From assembly GCA_023129815.1 (NCBI GenBank), contig JAGMBH010000030.1:1-6506 (forward strand): 6,506 nt of DNA. Direction: 5' to 3'. The notes beneath the pieces are model-generated. The model did not search any database, was not told the origin of the DNA, and was given only the letters and a program-made list of their open reading frames with translations. Shown piece by piece: positions 1-5,767 of this stretch; positions within the stretch are counted from its first letter, which is position 1; each line of letters starts with the position of its first letter. Source of the DNA: Dehalococcoidia bacterium (GTDB taxonomy: Bacteria; Chloroflexota; Dehalococcoidia; GIF9; AB-539-J10). A program made the translations under genes and the position numbers.

Positions 1-611
1 TCTATTTTCCTTACTTGGCTTAACTTGCCCCCCAAAGTATCAATGGCTTTATTGGCCTTAATTATTTCCTGTCTAATTTCCCCTTTCTTTTGAGCCACAA
101 ATTCCCCGCCAATTCGGCAGAAGGGCAAGGCTAATTCCACCAAGACAGACAATAAGGCTACAGCACGGGAGACGACTAAATCAAATTGTTGGCGATATAG
201 TGGCAGGTGGGCTATCTCCTCGGCTCTACCGATTACTATCTCCACATTACTTAACTCCAGTCTCTGAGTAACATGGTGAAGGAAAGTGGCTTTTTTAGCC
301 GTGGAATCAAGGAGCACTAATCTTGGCTGACCAAGAAGGATTTTGACTGGTATGCCAGGAAAGCCAGCACCTGTGCCTATGTCGATGATACTCAGGTCTG
401 GATTCTCCATTTCCTCTTTGGTCAAAGCCAAAATGACGGTTATAGAATCGAGAAAGTGCCTTAGCTGCACCTCCTGATAATCTGTTATAGCGGTAAGGTT
501 AAGCTTCTTATTCCACTCTGTTAGCTCTTGATAGTAAAGCTCAAATTGCCTCACCTGCCTGGCATTGAGCTTTATCCCCAGCCGGCGCGTTGCCTCGACA
601 AGCTTTTTCAT
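1..611 (-). CDS. rsmG: 16S rRNA (guanine527-N7)-methyltransferase RsmG (GidB), 3' end cut off by window edge
   Basis: The minus-strand frame from ATG at 611 stays open for 203 codons to the left edge, so the C-terminus (family usually about 210-240 aa) is missing or nearly so. The SAM-binding loop DIGTGAGFPGIPVKI is at about residues 77-91, the acidic end of the next strand (LLD) at 100-102, and the family motif SRAVA at about 148-152. N-terminal residues include the typical YYQELTEWNKKLNLTAI segment (26-42). RsmG uses S-adenosylmethionine to methylate G527 of 16S rRNA in the small subunit; this is family knowledge. It starts 42 nt after the thyX stop, which suggests co-transcription. Start choice: the GGGAGG motif (628-633) is 16 nt from the ATG but 10 nt from an in-frame TTG at 617-615, so TTG may be the true start and add two residues. 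The function is secure; the start is less so. Confidence 0.95.
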   Translation of the reverse strand, partial: MKKLVEATRRLGIKLNARQVRQFELYYQELTEWNKKLNLTAITDYQEVQLRHFLDSITVILALTKEEMENPDLSIIDIGTGAGFPGIPVKILLGQPRLVLLDSTAKKATFLHHVTQRLELSNVEIVIGRAEEIAHLPLYRQQFDLVVSRAVALLSVLVELALPFCRIGGEFVAQKKGEIRQEIIKANKAIDTLGGKLSQVRKI

Positions 612-653
612 AGACAACCTGCGGATACCCTCCCTAGATTAAATAACAAAGGA

Positions 654-1247
654 TTACAAATCCTCGAACACCTGAGGGGCTATTTCCTTCGCTATCCTTC
701 TTATCTCACTAGCCACCGCTCTCATTTCTGGAAGGGCTCGCTTAGATGCTCGTAGCTTAATAATGTGGCGAATCTCGCGAAAGTTCCAGGTGCAGATTAT
801 TTGCGTCTCGCAGGCATTAGGGAGAACATAGCGGGCTATCTCAGGCTTTATCCCTTTACTTAGCAAATCTCTATAAGCTTCCCAACAAGCCCCCATTACC
901 TCTTCAAACCGCTCATGAGCCGACTCACCCCATTCTTTAATTTCAGCAGGCTCGATATATCTTGGCTCGCTCTCCTTGACATACCGCTGGCTTCTCTGGC
1001 TATAGCTTGCCAATCTATGCCTGACAAGCTCGTGAGTCAAAACACGGCTAGCCCGAATATAGAAGGTGGCACAAGCATGCTCAACCATTGACTCGTGCCC
1101 TATTTTTATCCATTTCTGGATGCGGTCAGGCACTGTTCCTGTCTTATCCTGAGTATCCCAGCATAATCTTCCCGCCGACTCTATTAGCCTCTCAGCCTCA
1201 GGAGTGACAGCGAGCAATCTAACTTCCACGTCATACCCATCTATCAT
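654..1247 (-). CDS. thyX: Flavin-dependent thymidylate synthase ThyX
   Basis: This 197-aa protein has the length normal for ThyX. The diagnostic RHRX7S motif is RHRLASYSQRS at residues 76-86, which binds FAD and dUMP. Other family blocks are GHESMVEHA (50-58), ARYVLP (138-143) and the C-terminal NFREIRHIIKLR (155-166). ThyX makes dTMP from dUMP using methylene-THF as carbon donor, with reduced FAD supplying the hydride. It therefore yields THF, unlike ThyA, and lowers the need for dihydrofolate reductase. The start is ATG at 1247. AGGTGA lies only 3 nt upstream, closer than usual, and a CATAAT -10 element ends 10 nt upstream, so the message may have almost no leader. rsmG follows 42 nt downstream on the same strand. 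Confidence 0.97.
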   Translation of the reverse strand: MIDGYDVEVRLLAVTPEAERLIESAGRLCWDTQDKTGTVPDRIQKWIKIGHESMVEHACATFYIRASRVLTHELVRHRLASYSQRSQRYVKESEPRYIEPAEIKEWGESAHERFEEVMGACWEAYRDLLSKGIKPEIARYVLPNACETQIICTWNFREIRHIIKLRASKRALPEMRAVASEIRRIAKEIAPQVFEDL

Positions 1248-1257
1248 CGCTCACCTC

Positions 1258-1287
1258 ATTATGACAGCTTGTTTAGGTCTATTTCAA
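1258..1287 (-). promoter_or_regulatory. Candidate promoter of thyX
   Basis: On the minus strand, TTGAAA (1287-1282) is followed by an 18-nt spacer and CATAAT (1263-1258), a good sigma-70-type pair. Transcription would start near 1251, leaving about 4 nt before the ATG at 1247. This was found by eye, and the Shine-Dalgarno-like AGGTGA would then sit at the very 5' end. Confidence 0.4.
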
Positions 1288-1316
1288 TCCTAGTGTAGGG
1301 CAATTCTAACCAGAAC

Positions 1317-1352
1317 AGTCTGAAAGTCAAAAGTCGCCAGTCCCTAGTCGCT
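1317..1352 (+). repeat. Left array of 7-nt AGTC repeats beside the four-helix-bundle gene
   Basis: AGTC occurs at 1325, 1332, 1339 and 1346, exactly 7 nt apart, with a further copy at 1317 (8 nt away). The three bases between copies vary (AAA, GCC, CCT, GCT). The stop codon and last sense codons of the 125-aa gene (1344-1352 on the minus strand) lie inside the array. It is an imperfect inverted match to the array at 1747-1771. Confidence 0.75.
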
Positions 1353-1721
1353 GGCTAAACCCTCTTGCAGATACCTTATGAGCCCGGTAAGCAACCGCAC
1401 AACTTCAGAGGACAGTTCGTAAGCCTTATTGAACTCTTGAACCTCAACATAGCCCAAATCGAAAGCCACATATAATTGGCTTTGTATCTCGGAAATAGAC
1501 CCCTTGGCGATATAACGAAACTGGACAAATTCTTTATCGGTCTGTCTTGAAAATCCCTCTGCTATGTTGGACATTACTGATACGGCAGCTCTTCGAATTT
1601 GATCCTTTAAGCTGAAATCCTTGGCGAAGTCACCTTTCCTCGTCATTTCGTAAACCATTTTCACTAATTCTCTTACCTTTTGCCACGCTATTACATCTTC
1701 AAACTTCTTTACCTTTGTCAT
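1344..1721 (-). CDS. Four-helix bundle protein (S23 / intervening-sequence protein family)
   Basis: This 125-aa protein shows the typical family blocks: FEDVIAWQKVRELVK at residues 7-21, SLKDQIRRAAVSVMSNIAEGF (37-57), the KEFVQFRYIAKGSISE stretch (63-78), then QLYVAFDLGYV (82-92) and a C-terminal helix ending LIRYLQEGL. The family (TIGR02436, related in fold to the Avd accessory protein of diversity-generating retroelements) forms oligomeric, basic helical bundles. Its members occur inside 23S rRNA intervening sequences in some bacteria and as free-standing genes in many others. The function of the free-standing forms is not known. The gene starts at ATG 1721 with an AGGGAGA ribosome binding site a few bases upstream. 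Its last codons and TAG lie inside the heptad array at 1317-1352. There is no reverse transcriptase or variable repeat here, so a retroelement role is not supported. Confidence 0.9.
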   Translation of the reverse strand: MTKVKKFEDVIAWQKVRELVKMVYEMTRKGDFAKDFSLKDQIRRAAVSVMSNIAEGFSRQTDKEFVQFRYIAKGSISEIQSQLYVAFDLGYVEVQEFNKAYELSSEVVRLLTGLIRYLQEGLASD

Positions 1722-1746
1722 AAACTTCTCCCTGGCAGCAGCTATC

Positions 1747-1771
1747 GACTAATGACTCACGACTAGCGACT
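1747..1771 (-). repeat. Right array of 7-nt AGTC repeats beside the four-helix-bundle gene
   Basis: On the plus strand GACT occurs at 1747, 1754, 1761 and 1768, a strict 7-nt period; on the gene strand these are AGTC units. The array lies just upstream of the ribosome binding site of the 125-aa gene and is inverted relative to the array at 1317-1352. Confidence 0.75.
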
Positions 1772-1847
1772 TAGTTGTTTCACTACGGTGCGATTTCTAG
1801 CACTTTTGAACCTCACTAAAGCCAATTATAACACAACTTATGCCCCT

Positions 1848-1875
1848 TTGACGCCGAGCAGACAAAGCTGATAAG
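1848..1875 (+). promoter_or_regulatory. Weak candidate promoter of glyS
   Basis: TTGACG (1848-1853), a 16-nt spacer and GATAAG (1870-1875) would start transcription near 1882, before the AGGAGA ribosome binding site at 1889-1894. A TATAAC at 1827-1832 behind a poorer -35 is an alternative. Neither is strong. Confidence 0.3.
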
Positions 1876-1901
1876 CTAGGATACTTGTAGGAGATATAAA
1901 A

Positions 1902-3248
1902 ATGCCTGACAAAGTAGATATGGAGAAAATTGTTTCGTTATGCAAGCGGAGAGGGTTTGTTTTCCAAAGCAGTGAAATATACGGCGGGCTAGGTAGCTGC
2001 TGGGACTATGGCCCCATGGGGGTGGAACTCAAGCGCAACGTTAAAGATGCCTGGTGGAAGGCAATAGTGCAGGAGCGGGATGATGTAGCGGGCATAGATA
2101 CCAGCATCATGATGCATCCCAAAGTTTGGAAAGCTAGTGGTCATGTTGATAGTTTCACTGACCCCTTGGTGGAGTGTAAGTCCTGCCATCTGAGGTGGCG
2201 AGCTAGCGAGATAAATAATCAAAGGTGCCCCAAATGTGGTGGTGAGCTAACTGAACCTCGCATGTTTAACCTAATGTTTAAAACTTTTATGGGTCCCGTG
2301 GAGGAAGAGGCAAGCACCATTTATCTTCGCCCGGAAACCGCCCAGGGCATGTTTGTCAACTTTGAAAATGTAATTACTACTTCCAGGAAAAAATTGCCGC
2401 TTGGCATTGCCCAGATAGGTAAAGCCTTCCGTAATGAGATTACACCAGGCAACTTTATCTTCAGGACCAGAGAGTTCGAGCAGATGGAGCTGGAATATTT
2501 TGTTAAGCCAGGGACTGATGAGTATTGGTTCGATTATTGGGTGAAGGAGCGATTTGACTGGTATATTAGGCTAGGTATTAGAAAGGAAAAACTCCGCCTG
2601 CGCCAGCATAGCAAAGACGAGCTAGCCCATTACGCTAAGGATTGTTATGACATCGAGTATCTATTTCCCATGGGCTGGTCAGAATTGGAGGGCATTGCCA
2701 ATAGGGGCGATTATGACCTGACCCAACATGCTAAACATAGCGGCCGAGACCTCAGCTACTATGATGGCGAAAACAATGAGCGTTTTCTTCCCTACATTAT
2801 TGAGCCTTCAGCCGGTGTTGACCGCTCTGCCTTAGCCTTACTTATTGATGCTTACCACGAAGAGGTAGTCGAGGGAGAAACCAGAGTGGTTTTGCGTCTC
2901 CATCCCTCCTTAGCTCCCATGAAAATAGCCGTTTTACCTTTGAGCAGGAACGAAAAATTGACTCCCCTAGCTAAAGAAATTTACAAACAACTATGCCCAA
3001 GCTTCATGACTTGTTATGATGATTCCCAAAGCATTGGGCGGAGATACAGGCGTCAAGATGAAGTTGGCACTCCCTTTTGCGTCACCATAGATTTCCAGTC
3101 TTTGGAGGACAACCAGGTTACCATTCGGGAAAGGGATAGCCTGGCACAAATCCGAGTGCCCATAGAGGAACTGGAGAAAACCCTGGAGGCAAAACTCCAA
3201 GGCGAGTCTTTTGAAGCCTCTCCGCTATGGGCAACAAGGCAGAAATGA
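1902..3248 (+). CDS. glyS: Glycyl-tRNA synthetase, single-chain alpha2 type
   Basis: This 448-aa class II synthetase charges tRNA-Gly with glycine in the cytoplasm using ATP. It is the homodimeric (archaeal/eukaryotic-like) form, not the bacterial GlyQ/GlyS heterotetramer. The N-terminal signature EIYGGLGSCWDYGPMGVELK spans residues 25-44. A zinc-ribbon-like insert has Cys92, Cys95, Cys109 and Cys112. The RPETAQGMFVNF block is at 143-154, motif 2 (FRNE and FRTREFEQMELEYF) at 177-200, and motif 3 (EPSAGVDRSALALL) at 301-314. The anticodon-binding domain runs from about 335 (HPSLAPMKIAVLPL) to about 425. Length and motifs indicate an intact enzyme. ATG 1902 is preceded by AGGAGA at 7 nt. The gene converges on ade, and the gap between them is filled with repeats and has no clear terminator. 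Confidence 0.98.
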   Translation: MPDKVDMEKIVSLCKRRGFVFQSSEIYGGLGSCWDYGPMGVELKRNVKDAWWKAIVQERDDVAGIDTSIMMHPKVWKASGHVDSFTDPLVECKSCHLRWRASEINNQRCPKCGGELTEPRMFNLMFKTFMGPVEEEASTIYLRPETAQGMFVNFENVITTSRKKLPLGIAQIGKAFRNEITPGNFIFRTREFEQMELEYFVKPGTDEYWFDYWVKERFDWYIRLGIRKEKLRLRQHSKDELAHYAKDCYDIEYLFPMGWSELEGIANRGDYDLTQHAKHSGRDLSYYDGENNERFLPYIIEPSAGVDRSALALLIDAYHEEVVEGETRVVLRLHPSLAPMKIAVLPLSRNEKLTPLAKEIYKQLCPSFMTCYDDSQSIGRRYRRQDEVGTPFCVTIDFQSLEDNQVTIRERDSLAQIRVPIEELEKTLEAKLQGESFEASPLWATRQK

Positions 3249-3249
3249 A

Positions 3250-3281
3250 TTAGCTGTCATCTGATAGCTATCAGCTTTCAG
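3250..3281. repeat. AGCT-rich repeat, intergenic copy
   Basis: This 32-nt stretch contains the perfect palindrome TGATAGCTATCA (3262-3273). It matches 29 of 32 bases with 4031-4062 inside ade. It begins directly at the glyS stop codon and has no T-tract after it, so it does not look like an intrinsic terminator. Confidence 0.7.
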
Positions 3282-3309
3282 TATGAGCGGTCTATTCTAA
3301 CAACCCTTG

Positions 3310-3395
3310 AGATTCTTCGCGGAGTTTATCCTGAGCCAGATTCTTCGGTCGCTTCCCTCCCTCAGAATGACAGGAAGCGAAGGGCTCAGAATGAC
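3310..3395 (-). repeat. REP-like repeat cluster of the GTCATTCTGAG...AGAATCT type
   Basis: AGATTCTTCG occurs at 3310-3319 and 3338-3347, and CTCAGAATGAC at 3361-3371 and 3385-3395, giving two nested or tandem units. Read on the minus strand a unit is GTCATTCTGAG, a GAAGCG-containing middle, then CGAAGAATCT; the ATTCT/AGAAT ends can pair. CGCTTCC (3350-3356) can also pair with GGAAGCG (3373-3379). Repeats of this style are common between genes of many environmental bacteria (general knowledge). With the repeat at 3250-3281 it accounts for most of the glyS-ade gap. Confidence 0.75.
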
Positions 3396-3408
3396 AACGC
3401 AATCTTTA

Positions 3409-5133
3409 TTATTTAATTAGCTTAAACGCCACTACATCCACCAGCCCCAGATCAGTCAGCCTCAATTCGGGAATCACAGGCAGGGCAAGGAAGGAAAGGA
3501 TAGAGAAGGGAGCTGGAGGCAGATTGCCCAGGCTAGCAGCAGCCTTTTCTAGCTTCTCAAATTGAGCTACAACAACTACCAGAGGCTCAGGGGAAAGCAA
3601 ACCAGCAATAGGCAAGGGCAAAGAAGCTAGAACTTCGCCGTTGACACAAGCAACTAACCCACCTTGCAATCTCTCTATCTCCTCAATTGCTTTAAGGATG
3701 TCAAAATCATTGGTACCTACAGCTATTATATTGTGAGAGTCATGCGCCACAGATGAAGCTAATGCCCCTTGCTTTAAGCCAAATCCCTTAACCAGGCCCA
3801 AACCAATATTGCCGCTGGCTTTATGTCTTTCCACCACCACAAGTTTCAGAATATCTTTCTCTAAGTCAGGCACAATCATCCCATCCACAACTTTTACCTT
3901 TTCCACTCTTTTCTCAGTAGTTATTTGCCCGGGAATGATTTCAATAATCGGGAAGGTCTCCTCAGTGAGATTGCTTCGCTTTGCTCGCAATGACAGCAAT
4001 TCTATAGTAAGCGGCTTAATACGAACTGTATTAGCTGTCAGCTGATAGCTATTAGCTTTTAGCTGCGGCAGGGAAAATAAAGGCCTGCCCTGTCTTGCCA
4101 CTAACTTGCCCTTATAAAACACCATATCTATTTCCAGTTTGGAAAGGTCAGTAATGGTGACAAGGTTAGCCAGATAGCCTGGGGCGATAGCTCCTCGGTC
4201 ATAAAGGCGGAAATACTCAGCAGTATTAATTGTTGCCATCTGGAGTGCTCGGATTGGCTCTAATCCTTTACTGATAGCTTCCCTCAGCACCCAATCAATG
4301 TCGCCTTCATGGAGGAGATCGGAGCAACTACGGTCATCCACTACGAAGAAGCACCTCTTATAAGTGTTATCAGTAACCAAAGGTAGAAGGGCATCTAAAT
4401 TCTTTTCTGAAGAACCCTCTCGAATCATCAAGTACATTCCTCGTTCCAGCTTCTCTTTGCCTTCTTCCAATGTGGTGCATTCATGGTCAGAAAGAATCCC
4501 AGCCGCTATATAGGCATTTAGCCCCTTACCTTTAAGCCCCGGGGCATGCCCATCAATGACGCTGCCCTGTGAAGCGATAATCTTGTTTAAAACCTTCTCA
4601 TCACCGCTGAGCACGCCGGGAAAGTTCATCACCTCTCCCAAACCAATGACATTGGGAGAGGTTAAAAGCCCCTTTACTTCCTCGGTGCCAATTTGAGCGC
4701 CTGATGTCTCCAGTGTAGTTGCTGGCACACAAGAGGGAGCCATAAATAACATATCCAGGGGTAGCTTTTGTGCCCAGTCTATGACAAATTTTATACCCTT
4801 AAGCCCACAGACGTTAGCGATTTCGTGGAGGTCAGTGACCACGGTTAGAGTGCCTCTGGGAACTACCGCCTGAGCATACCTTGCTGGGTGAAGCATAGAG
4901 CTTTCTATATGTGTGTGACCATCGGTCAGCCCTGGAGCTAAGTAATTACCTTGTAAATCAATAATTTCCTTGGCCTCATCATAATCCCCTATGCCAGCAA
5001 TCCTATCGCCGTAAATAGCCACATTACCCTGCTCTATCTCGCCAACAAAGGTATTTATTATGCGGGCATTTTTTAGTACTAAGTCAGCTGGTGCCTCGCC
5101 TCTAGCCACAGAAATAAGTTTTTTTAAATTCAG
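3409..5133 (-). CDS. ade: Adenine deaminase (AdeC/Ade family) carrying two in-frame repeat insertions
   Basis: The enzyme hydrolyses adenine to hypoxanthine and ammonia. Counting from the GTG at 5109 (566 aa), the metal-site motif GHTHIESSM is at 64-72, DLHEIANVCG at 93-102, DGHAPGLKGKGLNAY at 186-200, SDHE at 207-210, MIREGS at 228-233 and the DDR active-site segment at 258-260. The C-terminal domain has GFGLKQGALASSVAHDSHNI (442-461), LPLPIAGLLS (497-506) and PVIPELRLTDLGLVDV (544-559). Start: the family N-terminus continues upstream of the GTG (LKKLISVARGEAPADL), the GTG has no ribosome binding site, and GGAGGA (5146-5141) lies 7 nt before an in-frame CTG at 5133. I therefore place the start at CTG; GTG 5109 is the conservative alternative. 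Two segments, about 349-361 and 372-382, are encoded by genomic repeats between otherwise conserved blocks. Position 270 is Asp where relatives such as E. coli Ade have His (EGHID). The gene follows hpt in the same frame after one TAA. Confidence 0.93.
   Translation of the reverse strand: MNLKKLISVARGEAPADLVLKNARIINTFVGEIEQGNVAIYGDRIAGIGDYDEAKEIIDLQGNYLAPGLTDGHTHIESSMLHPARYAQAVVPRGTLTVVTDLHEIANVCGLKGIKFVIDWAQKLPLDMLFMAPSCVPATTLETSGAQIGTEEVKGLLTSPNVIGLGEVMNFPGVLSGDEKVLNKIIASQGSVIDGHAPGLKGKGLNAYIAAGILSDHECTTLEEGKEKLERGMYLMIREGSSEKNLDALLPLVTDNTYKRCFFVVDDRSCSDLLHEGDIDWVLREAISKGLEPIRALQMATINTAEYFRLYDRGAIAPGYLANLVTITDLSKLEIDMVFYKGKLVARQGRPLFSLPQLKANSYQLTANTVRIKPLTIELLSLRAKRSNLTEETFPIIEIIPGQITTEKRVEKVKVVDGMIVPDLEKDILKLVVVERHKASGNIGLGLVKGFGLKQGALASSVAHDSHNIIAVGTNDFDILKAIEEIERLQGGLVACVNGEVLASLPLPIAGLLSPEPLVVVVAQFEKLEKAAASLGNLPPAPFSILSFLALPVIPELRLTDLGLVDVVAFKLIK
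3967..3995 (-). repeat. REP-like GTCATTGCGAG...GCAATCTC repeat inside ade
   Basis: The plus strand reads GAGATTGCTTCG, then a CTTTGCTC middle, then GCAATGACA. ATTGC and GCAAT at the two ends can pair. On the coding strand it gives the peptide SLRAKRSNL (residues 373-381), which falls in the linker before the conserved EIIPGQITTEK block. It belongs to the same style of element as 3310-3395. Confidence 0.8.
4031..4065 (-). repeat. AGCT-rich repeat, copy inside ade
   Basis: The first 32 bases match the intergenic copy at 3250-3281 at 29 positions. On the coding strand it is read as QLKANSYQLTAN (residues 349-360), immediately before the conserved NTVRIKPLT block. It contains repeated TAGCT/AGCTA units and no stop in the ade frame. 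Confidence 0.75.
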
Positions 5134-5136
5134 CGC

Positions 5137-5664
5137 TTAATCCTCCACGAAACAGATGTCAGGCAAATAACGGAACTCTTCATTAAAGTCGAGGCCATAA
5201 CCAACGATAAATTTATTGGGCACGGTGAAGCCAAGGTAGTCAATAGATATAGGAACCTGACGGCGAGACGGCTTATCTGTCAAAGAACAAAACTTTAAGG
5301 AAGCCGGTTTCTTCTTCCTTAAGTAATCGAGCAAAAAGGAGATAGTAATGCCGGTATCCACAATATCCTCAATTACCAGAACATCCCTTCCCTTTATCGC
5401 CGTCTTAAGTGGTTGAACCACTCTAACCTTGCCTGAAGTTTCCTTGGCAGCACCATAGCTGGAGAGTTTGATGAAATCGACCTCTAGGGACAAGTCAAGA
5501 TGGCGAATAAGATCAGCCATAAACACAAAGGAGCCCTTTAGGACACCAATGAGCAAAGGCCGCTTTCCCTGATAATCTCGCCTTATCTCAGAAGCCAGCC
5601 TGGTAACAGCCTTGCCTATTTCCTCACGGGTAATGAGAACCTTCAACTGAGGGAAGCAGCACAT
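5137..5664 (-). CDS. hpt: Hypoxanthine phosphoribosyltransferase, copy 1
   Basis: This 175-aa protein has the normal Hpt length. It transfers phosphoribose from PRPP to hypoxanthine (and probably guanine) to give IMP or GMP. LKGS (42-45) is the first PRPP-contact loop. VIEDIVDTG (97-105) is the PRPP-binding motif, with E99, D100 and the likely catalytic base D103. K131 in LTDK should contact the purine, and FIVGYGLDF (152-160) forms the base-binding and pyrophosphate-side loop. ATG 5664 has no good ribosome binding site; a candidate promoter ends only 10 nt upstream, so the message may be nearly leaderless. The TAA (5139-5137) is in frame with ade, and the hpt 3' end supplies the ade ribosome binding site, so the two are probably translationally coupled. 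Ade produces the substrate of this enzyme. Confidence 0.95.
   Translation of the reverse strand: MCCFPQLKVLITREEIGKAVTRLASEIRRDYQGKRPLLIGVLKGSFVFMADLIRHLDLSLEVDFIKLSSYGAAKETSGKVRVVQPLKTAIKGRDVLVIEDIVDTGITISFLLDYLRKKKPASLKFCSLTDKPSRRQVPISIDYLGFTVPNKFIVGYGLDFNEEFRYLPDICFVED
5141..5146 (-). promoter_or_regulatory. Ribosome binding site supporting a CTG start of ade
   Basis: GGAGGA within the last hpt codons is followed by TTAAGCG and CTG (5133-5131). The spacing of 7 nt is ideal for CTG and far too long for GTG 5109 (31 nt). Confidence 0.5.
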
Positions 5665-5674
5665 TTACCAGATT

Positions 5675-5703
5675 AGTTTACTACTTTTGCTGTTTTTTGT
5701 CAT
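5675..5703 (-). promoter_or_regulatory. Candidate promoter of hpt-ade
   Basis: On the minus strand, ATGACA (5703-5698, five of six bases of TTGACA), a 17-nt spacer and TAAACT (5680-5675) predict a start near 5668, about 4 nt before the hpt ATG. It points away from the plus-strand promoter at 5733-5761, with about 30 bp between the two -35 elements. Confidence 0.4.
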
Positions 5704-5732
5704 AATTTTTTACCGCGCAAGCTAGAAGATGC

Positions 5733-5761
5733 TTGACAAATTTTCATGGGTATGTTAGATT
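5733..5761 (+). promoter_or_regulatory. Strong extended -10 promoter of the candidate ncRNA
   Basis: This site has a perfect -35 TTGACA (5733-5738), a 17-nt spacer and -10 TAGATT (5756-5761) with a TG at 5753-5754 (extended -10). The predicted start is about 5768, exactly the first base of the long closing helix of the downstream RNA. No reading frame of note follows, which favours a non-coding transcript. Confidence 0.7.
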
Positions 5762-5767
5762 TAAAAG

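Larger units (their letters stand above)
1317..1771 (-). mobile_element. Candidate four-helix-bundle cassette bounded by inverted heptad arrays
   Basis: The unit consists of the 125-aa gene plus two outward arrays of 7-nt GACT/AGTC repeats in inverted orientation. Read in the gene sense, the 5' side carries four AGTCNNN units and the 3' side four to five GACTNNN units. Aligning one with the reverse complement of the other gives about 20 matches over 28 positions without gaps. There is no transposase and I saw no clear target-site duplication. Free-standing S23/four-helix-bundle genes are often present in several copies per genome, which is general family knowledge. Calling this a mobile unit is inference. 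Confidence 0.35.

Noticed and set aside
528..755. 75-aa plus-strand reading frame
   Set aside because: It overlaps rsmG and thyX on the other strand and has no ribosome binding site or recognisable protein features.
1317..1771. CRISPR array or diversity-generating retroelement
   Set aside because: Units are only 7 nt long with no spacers, and there is no reverse transcriptase, template repeat or variable repeat, despite the Avd-like fold family.
1989..2222. 77-aa minus-strand reading frame within glyS
   Set aside because: It is a shadow of the conserved glyS coding sequence; the protein shows no family features. The same applies to the frames at 2991-3200 (minus) and 3809-4045 (plus, over ade).
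3249..3408. Bidirectional terminator between glyS and ade
   Set aside because: The palindromes present belong to repeats and none is followed by a T-tract on either strand.
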